The notes below the pieces were generated by a model. That model did no database searches and had not been told where the DNA came from. It saw only the letters and a list, made by a program, of their open reading frames with translations. The position numbers were made by a program, and so were the translations under genes. Source: an uncultured Treponema sp. (GTDB lineage Bacteria > Spirochaetota > Spirochaetia > Treponematales > Treponemataceae). Taken from it: a DNA stretch of 16,429 nt. Below, in pieces: positions 12,893 to 16,429 of this stretch. The DNA is taken from contig CAKUWD010000044.1 in assembly GCA_934699065.1 (NCBI GenBank), positions 1 through 16,429 on the forward strand, written 5' to 3'. Position 1 is the stretch's first letter, and the number at the start of each line of letters is the position of its first letter.

Positions 12893-13744
12893 TTATTCCT
12901 TTTTATCGTTTTTAATTTCCAGGGCTTTTTTATCTTTTGCATTTAATGAAGATACTGCTTTTAGACCTGTTACCTTTTCGTATTCTTTTTTTGCAGTATT
13001 TGCCACTTTTCCACCTCGGACTGCAACATTTTTATTCTCTTCAAAGCTTTGTGGCTGTTCCTGTTTGGAAATTGATGTCGCTGTAACTTCGGCGAGCATA
13101 TTAAGAACCAATTCAATATTAGTCATGTTATCTCTTAGGTTCTCTTTTTTGAGTCCTTTTTTCTGCTTGTATTCTTTTACTGTCAGACCACTCCAGGCTT
13201 TTGTCATTTCATTTGTAAGAATAGCATAATCAACTTCTTTTTCAATTCCTCGTGCTTTCCATTCATCTGTAAGTTCCTTTCGCATTTCGATAGTTTGTAG
13301 CCGTTGATTAATCCATCCCTCTGTGTACCCCTTCGCACGATAATAATCTGCACCACGAAGAATTGCTTTTTCCGGGTCAGCATATTCTTCAAGTCTATCA
13401 TTTCCAACCTGCGCAAGCCACATTTTAAAAGGTTCTGCTTTAGGTGATGGAATTGACTGAATTAAACGGAGAACATTTTTTGTAGAAAGACAATCTGTTT
13501 TATAGGATTTTCCATCTGCTGCAGGTAATTTCAGTGCGTGACAATTTGTCACGACCTCACTACCTTCTGCTTTAAGACGTTGCTTAAGTTTTCGCCAATA
13601 TGCACCCATATCGGAACTTTCTGATTCTGAAAGGGCATAGCAAACATCCACTACCGAAAAATACCAGTCGTCTTCATCATCATTCCAGATATAACGGATT
13701 TTTTTGTTTTCAAATAGTTTTAATTTATTCTGATTTTTTTCCAT
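12893..13744 (-). CDS. BRO-N/DinD-like DNA-binding protein
   Basis: 283 residues from the ATG at 13744, which has GGAG nine bases upstream. The N-terminal half (DDWYFSVVDVCYALSES, AYWRKLKQRLKAEG, CLSTKNVLRLIQSIPSPKAE, WLAQVGNDRLEE) is a BRO-N antirepressor domain. The C-terminal half (YTEGWINQRLQTIEMRKELT, EWKARG, AWSGLTVKEYKQKKGLKKENLRDNMTN) is the helical part found in DinD-like and phage antirepressor proteins. Relatives respond to DNA damage or regulate phages; its role here is unknown. It starts 14 bases after the PIN gene stop and is co-directional, so it may belong functionally to that toxin-antitoxin locus. Confidence 0.82.
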   Translation of the reverse strand: MEKNQNKLKLFENKKIRYIWNDDEDDWYFSVVDVCYALSESESSDMGAYWRKLKQRLKAEGSEVVTNCHALKLPAADGKSYKTDCLSTKNVLRLIQSIPSPKAEPFKMWLAQVGNDRLEEYADPEKAILRGADYYRAKGYTEGWINQRLQTIEMRKELTDEWKARGIEKEVDYAILTNEMTKAWSGLTVKEYKQKKGLKKENLRDNMTNIELVLNMLAEVTATSISKQEQPQSFEENKNVAVRGGKVANTAKKEYEKVTGLKAVSSLNAKDKKALEIKNDKKE

Positions 13745-13758
13745 AATTTTTCTCCATA

Positions 13759-14178
13759 TCAAATCAATCCGTTAGAAACAAGAAAAGTTTCCGGCGTTTG
13801 TACTATTAGTGATGCGTTTTTGTAATCACGAAGGTTGCGAGTCAAAAGAATATTAATTCCGTTTTCCTGAGAGGTATAATATTGAACGGCATCTTCAAAA
13901 TCTGCAAAATCGGAATTGAGGGCTTTATCAACGACAGCCTCTGATGAATCAATTATATGAACGAGAACCCGCAATTTTCGGAGGGCCTTTTTTGCTTCTT
14001 CATTTCCAAGCTGTTTTCGGAGAATATAAAAGGTGTTTGCAAAAATCAGCGGACTTGTATAAAGCTCAAGCTTTTTCATTTCGGCAAAAGTGAAAAGCAC
14101 TGCAGAAAAGTGGAAATGCGGAAGGCGCCGGGCGAGCAGGTCAAGAATTACGTCTATATCCACAAAAATCTTATTCAT
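13759..14178 (-). CDS. PIN-domain toxin (second toxin-antitoxin locus)
   Basis: 139 residues from MNKIFVDIDVILDLLARR. D7 or D9 starts the acidic site, SDFADFEDAVQYY supplies the central acids, and LLTRNLRDYK gives the last aspartate, the layout of PIN_3-type nucleases. The start at 14178 is chosen because it removes a foreign-looking N-terminal stretch and gives an eight-base overlap with the antitoxin gene, typical of toxin-antitoxin pairs. It is clearly different in sequence from the VapC at 9920. Ends with TGA. Confidence 0.85.
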   Translation of the reverse strand: MNKIFVDIDVILDLLARRLPHFHFSAVLFTFAEMKKLELYTSPLIFANTFYILRKQLGNEEAKKALRKLRVLVHIIDSSEAVVDKALNSDFADFEDAVQYYTSQENGINILLTRNLRDYKNASLIVQTPETFLVSNGLI

Positions 14179-14419
14179 ATTTTTGATCCAGATATGAAGC
14201 ATAATCAGCTTTGTAATCGTAATTTTCGTCCAGCTGAATAATCCCCGAAAGTTCATTTACAAGAGGACTGTATTTGAACTCCCCCTCTTGCTGCTGGAGT
14301 GTAAGCCCGTCAAAAAAATCTTCAACAATAGCCGAAAGTGAAGTTCCTATAGAAGAAACATATTTCTTTGCACGAGAGATTGAATCGTCTTTTAGTTTAA
14401 GGGTTAGTTTTGTGTCCAT
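14171..14419 (-). CDS. DUF6364-like ribbon-helix-helix antitoxin
   Basis: 82 residues. MDTKLTLKLKDDSISRAKKY is the strand plus first helix of a ribbon-helix-helix fold, SSIGTSLSAIVEDFFDGL the second helix, and the acidic tail (LDENYDYKADYASYLDQKYE) should bind the PIN toxin. This arrangement is typical of DUF6364 antitoxins. It overlaps the toxin gene by eight bases. Its promoter contains two TACGTA palindromes, which would fit self-repression. Confidence 0.82.
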   Translation of the reverse strand: MDTKLTLKLKDDSISRAKKYVSSIGTSLSAIVEDFFDGLTLQQQEGEFKYSPLVNELSGIIQLDENYDYKADYASYLDQKYE

Positions 14420-14430
14420 GACAGCACCAT

Positions 14431-14468
14431 TATACGTATATAATAATATTATTTGTACGTACTGTCAA
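14431..14468 (-). promoter_or_regulatory. Promoter and operator of the second toxin-antitoxin locus
   Basis: Minus-strand TTGACA (plus 14463-14468), 17 bases, TATTAT (plus 14440-14445). Two palindromes with a TACGTA core bracket it: TATACGTATA at 14431-14440 and GTACGTAC at 14455-14462. Ribbon-helix-helix antitoxins bind such short repeated palindromes. Confidence 0.65.
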
Positions 14469-14471
14469 TTT

Positions 14472-15011
14472 TTAATTATCTCTTTCTTTTAATTGTTTAC
14501 GCGACTCAATCCCCATTTTTTCGAAAATTGTAGACATATGGCGTTTTACCGTTTCTGTAGAAATATAAAGTTCCTCTGCAATCTGGGCATTTGTGTAGCC
14601 TTTTGCTGCCAGGCGGGCAACTTCTTTTTCGCGGCGGGAGAGAGGAGCAAATTTATCGTCTATATTAAATGGCTCCTCCGAATCCTTTTTATTTTTTGGG
14701 GAGAATGGATAAAGAATCAGCTTAGCCAAAATACCAAGCAGTGCTGGTCGGAACTTTACAAAAATCATCATAAAGAATTCTGTAGATGAAATTGAAGCAC
14801 TCCTCTGCCCGTCTACTCCAAGTATATTTTCCAAATCAGCAATCAAAGCTACAAGCTTTACTATTGAAACAAAAAGTCCGCTTAAAACCGCCATTTTTGA
14901 AAGTTGACCTGGAAAATCATTTTTCAGTTGAGAAGGTTTTCTTTTTTGAAGGATTGCAGGAATCATAAAAACCATAATTCCCGCAATCACAAGAATACAA
15001 TCTTTTAGCAT
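14472..15011 (-). CDS. Membrane-tethered LuxR-type regulator, cassette B
   Basis: 179 residues with three hydrophobic segments (about 4-21, 40-60, 78-102), an acidic linker and a LuxR HTH (123-176). Over the HTH only about two residues differ from the cassette A protein, whereas the first 110 residues show little similarity beyond layout and the KFRP motif (86-89; RLRP in A). In DNA, 14491-14643 and 10728-10880 differ at about ten of 153 positions by my count, so silent sites are conserved too. Its start is three bases after the membrane protein stop; the ribosome site is weak, suggesting coupled translation. Confidence 0.85.
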   Translation of the reverse strand: MLKDCILVIAGIMVFMIPAILQKRKPSQLKNDFPGQLSKMAVLSGLFVSIVKLVALIADLENILGVDGQRSASISSTEFFMMIFVKFRPALLGILAKLILYPFSPKNKKDSEEPFNIDDKFAPLSRREKEVARLAAKGYTNAQIAEELYISTETVKRHMSTIFEKMGIESRKQLKERDN

Positions 15012-15014
15012 AAA

Positions 15015-15992
15015 TTATTCCGAATCGCAAAGCAGAGAGATTTTACTTTCCATAGGAAGCAGAATCAAATTTACGAGCAGCCCATAAATCATAGGAACAC
15101 AGGCAATAGTAAAACTAATTCCAAGCATTGAGCGGTCTTCAAGATTAAAAAGCATTCCTATACAACCGCACAATGTTGTCATTATTCCTTCAAGAAAAAT
15201 AATTATTCGCAAGGTTGAAATTGCATTCATGGATATTGCTTTTTGTGTAACTGACAGCTTCTGATTTTTGATAATAAAGCCTAGCGCCCTGAAAAAGTTT
15301 TTAAAGTTACCAGAAATCAACAACAGCAAAAAGGTTGGAATAAAAATATAAATAATTCCGGGAAGATCTCGAAGATAGTAAAAACTCAAGGGTTCTTCAT
15401 TTGAAAGATTGGCAGTACTGAAATATATTATCAACAAATACAGTCCAATTATGAATACAAGAGACACAAGGATTTTAATAATACTTAGAGCAAGCTTTTT
15501 CTCCGAAGTTGCAGGCTTATCATTTTCTATCGTATTTTCTTCTGCCATATAGTTTATGATAAGGCTTCTGAGCTTTCCTTTCAGAGTCATAAACATCATA
15601 CCAAAAAAAGAGAAATAAAAGAATGACAAAAGTATGGCTGCTAAATTAACACCTAAAGTATTGTTTTTGTCAAAATTAAGATAAAAATAGATTCCGCTAA
15701 TTAACATCAGAAATGTACAGATAAAACCTAAGGCCTTGAAGGCATAATCAAACGAAGCTTCAGTTTTTTTAAGCTCTGCCAGACTTGCCTTTTTGATTTT
15801 TTTCGCGGACTGAAAAATCCTGACAAAATCATTGCCGTATCCAGAAAGGAAAATCATCAGGGCAAGAATTAAAAGAATACCTGGTAGTAATGCATAATCA
15901 ACTAATTCCCAGATAAGTCCGCCACTTGTAAGACTGCACACAGATGCTGTAATACAAAGAAGCAGAAAAGATAAAAGAAATTCAATAATCAT
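15015..15992 (-). CDS. Eight-helix membrane protein with two MotA/ExbB-like halves, cassette B
   Basis: 325 residues, a paralogue of the protein at 11226-12200, almost equal in length and colinear. Shared landmarks are MIIEF at the start, SGYGNDFVRIF (50-60) against TGYGKNFSRIF, the MAEE/MAED loop (149-152), ISGNF (226-230), and IGMLFNLED (278-286) against IGMFNNLED. Each half again ends in a MotA helix-4-like stretch: LGVNLAAILLSFFYFSFF (113-130) and ISFTIACVPMIYGLLVNLIL (292-311). The best conserved parts are cytoplasmic loops and the last two helices, pointing to a common mechanism, while the middle differs. AGGAGG precedes the ATG. Function unknown; probably the input partner of the LuxR protein that follows. 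Confidence 0.75.
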   Translation of the reverse strand: MIIEFLLSFLLLCITASVCSLTSGGLIWELVDYALLPGILLILALMIFLSGYGNDFVRIFQSAKKIKKASLAELKKTEASFDYAFKALGFICTFLMLISGIYFYLNFDKNNTLGVNLAAILLSFFYFSFFGMMFMTLKGKLRSLIINYMAEENTIENDKPATSEKKLALSIIKILVSLVFIIGLYLLIIYFSTANLSNEEPLSFYYLRDLPGIIYIFIPTFLLLLISGNFKNFFRALGFIIKNQKLSVTQKAISMNAISTLRIIIFLEGIMTTLCGCIGMLFNLEDRSMLGISFTIACVPMIYGLLVNLILLPMESKISLLCDSE

Positions 15993-16044
15993 AAAATCCT
16001 CCTATGAAAGTATGCAGGCGGCCGGCTTACCTTCGAATATCTTA

Positions 16045-16073
16045 ATTATCTACCTGCAAACTTATAAAAACAA
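16045..16073 (-). promoter_or_regulatory. Candidate promoter of cassette B
   Basis: Minus-strand TTGTTT (plus 16068-16073), 17 bases, GATAAT (plus 16045-16050), at the same place as the cassette A promoter. TTCGAA (16032-16037) and CGGCCGGC (16019-16026) follow in the leader as in A. Confidence 0.5.
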
Positions 16074-16105
16074 GGTGTCAAAAGTTGTAATTTTAGTTGT
16101 AATTT
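16067..16105 (-). repeat. 39-base element upstream of cassette B (identical to A)
   Basis: Exact match of 12280-12318. Here the first ATTACAACT unit also encodes the last residues and stop of the upstream GNAT gene. The two direct copies bracket about 3.8 kb holding cassette B, the second toxin-antitoxin locus, the BRO-like gene and a GNAT gene. Confidence 0.8.
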
Positions 16106-16429
16106 TTCCAGATGGCTTTGAAGATTTGCGCTTCTTTCCCCTGATAGTTTCCAATGCCCTTGTAAACTTGAATAAATCCGCATTTTTCCAGGACTCGCAC
16201 AGATGCAAGATTTTCTGCAAGGCAGATTCCGTAGACTTCTTTTAGATTGAGCTTTTGGGCCATGGCTGTAAGAAAGGCTTTTACTGCTTCTGTGGCGTAG
16301 CCTTTGCCGGTAAAGCTTTTTGCAATGTGATAGCCGATTTCCCAGGTTTCTTCTTCTTCGAGTTCGAGTTTGCATAACTGAACATAGCCGATATTTTTGC
16401 CGCCGTCATTTGTGATTATGGGATAGACA
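16093..16429 (-). CDS. GNAT acetyltransferase (RimJ/RimL type), 5' end outside window
   Basis: The last 111 codons of an acetyltransferase, open to the window edge. IGYVQLCKLELEEEETWEIG is the central strand pair, YHIAKSFTGKGYATEAVKAF the acetyl-CoA loop (G-K-G-Y-A-T), and NLASVRVLEKCGF the family's Asn/Ser helix, ending AIWKNYN. This is the RimJ/RimL arrangement, different from the GNAT at 12351. It stops inside the 39-base element, before cassette B, with which it may be co-transcribed. Confidence 0.88.
   Translation of the reverse strand, partial: VYPIITNDGGKNIGYVQLCKLELEEEETWEIGYHIAKSFTGKGYATEAVKAFLTAMAQKLNLKEVYGICLAENLASVRVLEKCGFIQVYKGIGNYQGKEAQIFKAIWKNYN

Noticed and set aside
16046..16375. 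109-codon minus-strand frame rich in Arg and Ser
   Set aside because: It is out of frame with the GNAT gene on the same strand at 16093-16429, which has full family motifs.
1..16429. CRISPR array, rRNA, tRNA, insertion sequence or phage genes
   Set aside because: No regularly spaced repeats, no recognisable tRNA or rRNA sequence, and no transposase or structural phage genes were seen. The BRO-like gene alone is not enough to call a prophage.

Overview
The window reads as a chromosomal stretch of a low-to-moderate GC bacterium. Gene content (a SirTM/zinc-macrodomain pair, membrane-tethered LuxR regulators, several toxin-antitoxin genes), AG-rich ribosome sites and the protein style suggest a spirochaete of the Treponema type, perhaps from gut or rumen. 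This is an inference from protein resemblance, held with moderate confidence. Most genes lie on the minus strand.

Left part (1-5751): a 5'-truncated SAM methyltransferase on the plus strand converges on a P1B heavy-metal ATPase. The ATPase has no N-terminal metal-binding domain, and its upstream region carries several GAACA/TGTTC dyads. Next comes a minus-strand operon, in transcription order: a metallo-beta-lactamase-like protein with most metal ligands missing, a split-barrel flavin protein, a class M sirtuin (SirTM) and a zinc macrodomain ADP-ribosyl hydrolase. This is a write/erase protein ADP-ribosylation pair, but the lipoyl carrier GcvH-L and the ligase LplA2 that usually accompany it are absent. 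A divergent Rrf2 regulator shares a compact promoter region with the operon, with repeated GTTGTAA half-sites placed over a TTGACA-17-TATATT promoter.

Middle (6175-9890): a YbaK/EbsC tRNA deacylase gene has an in-frame TGA where relatives, as I recall them, often have Cys, and the frame stays intact to a normal C terminus. It converges on a decayed DUF3237/DUF1697 fusion that also has an in-frame TGA, there at a Trp position. Then follow a 2H phosphoesterase (LigT type) and a MarR, DUF6544-like, flavodoxin operon with a 24-base palindrome over its promoter.

Right part (9891-16429) is an accessory region: a Phd/VapC toxin-antitoxin pair; cassette A (8-helix membrane protein plus 3-helix membrane LuxR); a GNAT acetyltransferase; a BRO/DinD-like protein; a second PIN toxin with its antitoxin; cassette B (paralogue of A); and a truncated second GNAT. 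The A and B membrane proteins each look like two fused MotA/ExbB-like halves. Their LuxR partners are diverged in the membrane part but almost identical, even in DNA, in the helix-turn-helix. Both cassettes are preceded by an identical 39-base element with two direct repeats placed just upstream of a matching promoter. The simplest reading is a duplicated membrane-sensor/regulator system whose copies recognise the same DNA site. I consider it the best candidate in this window for something not yet described.
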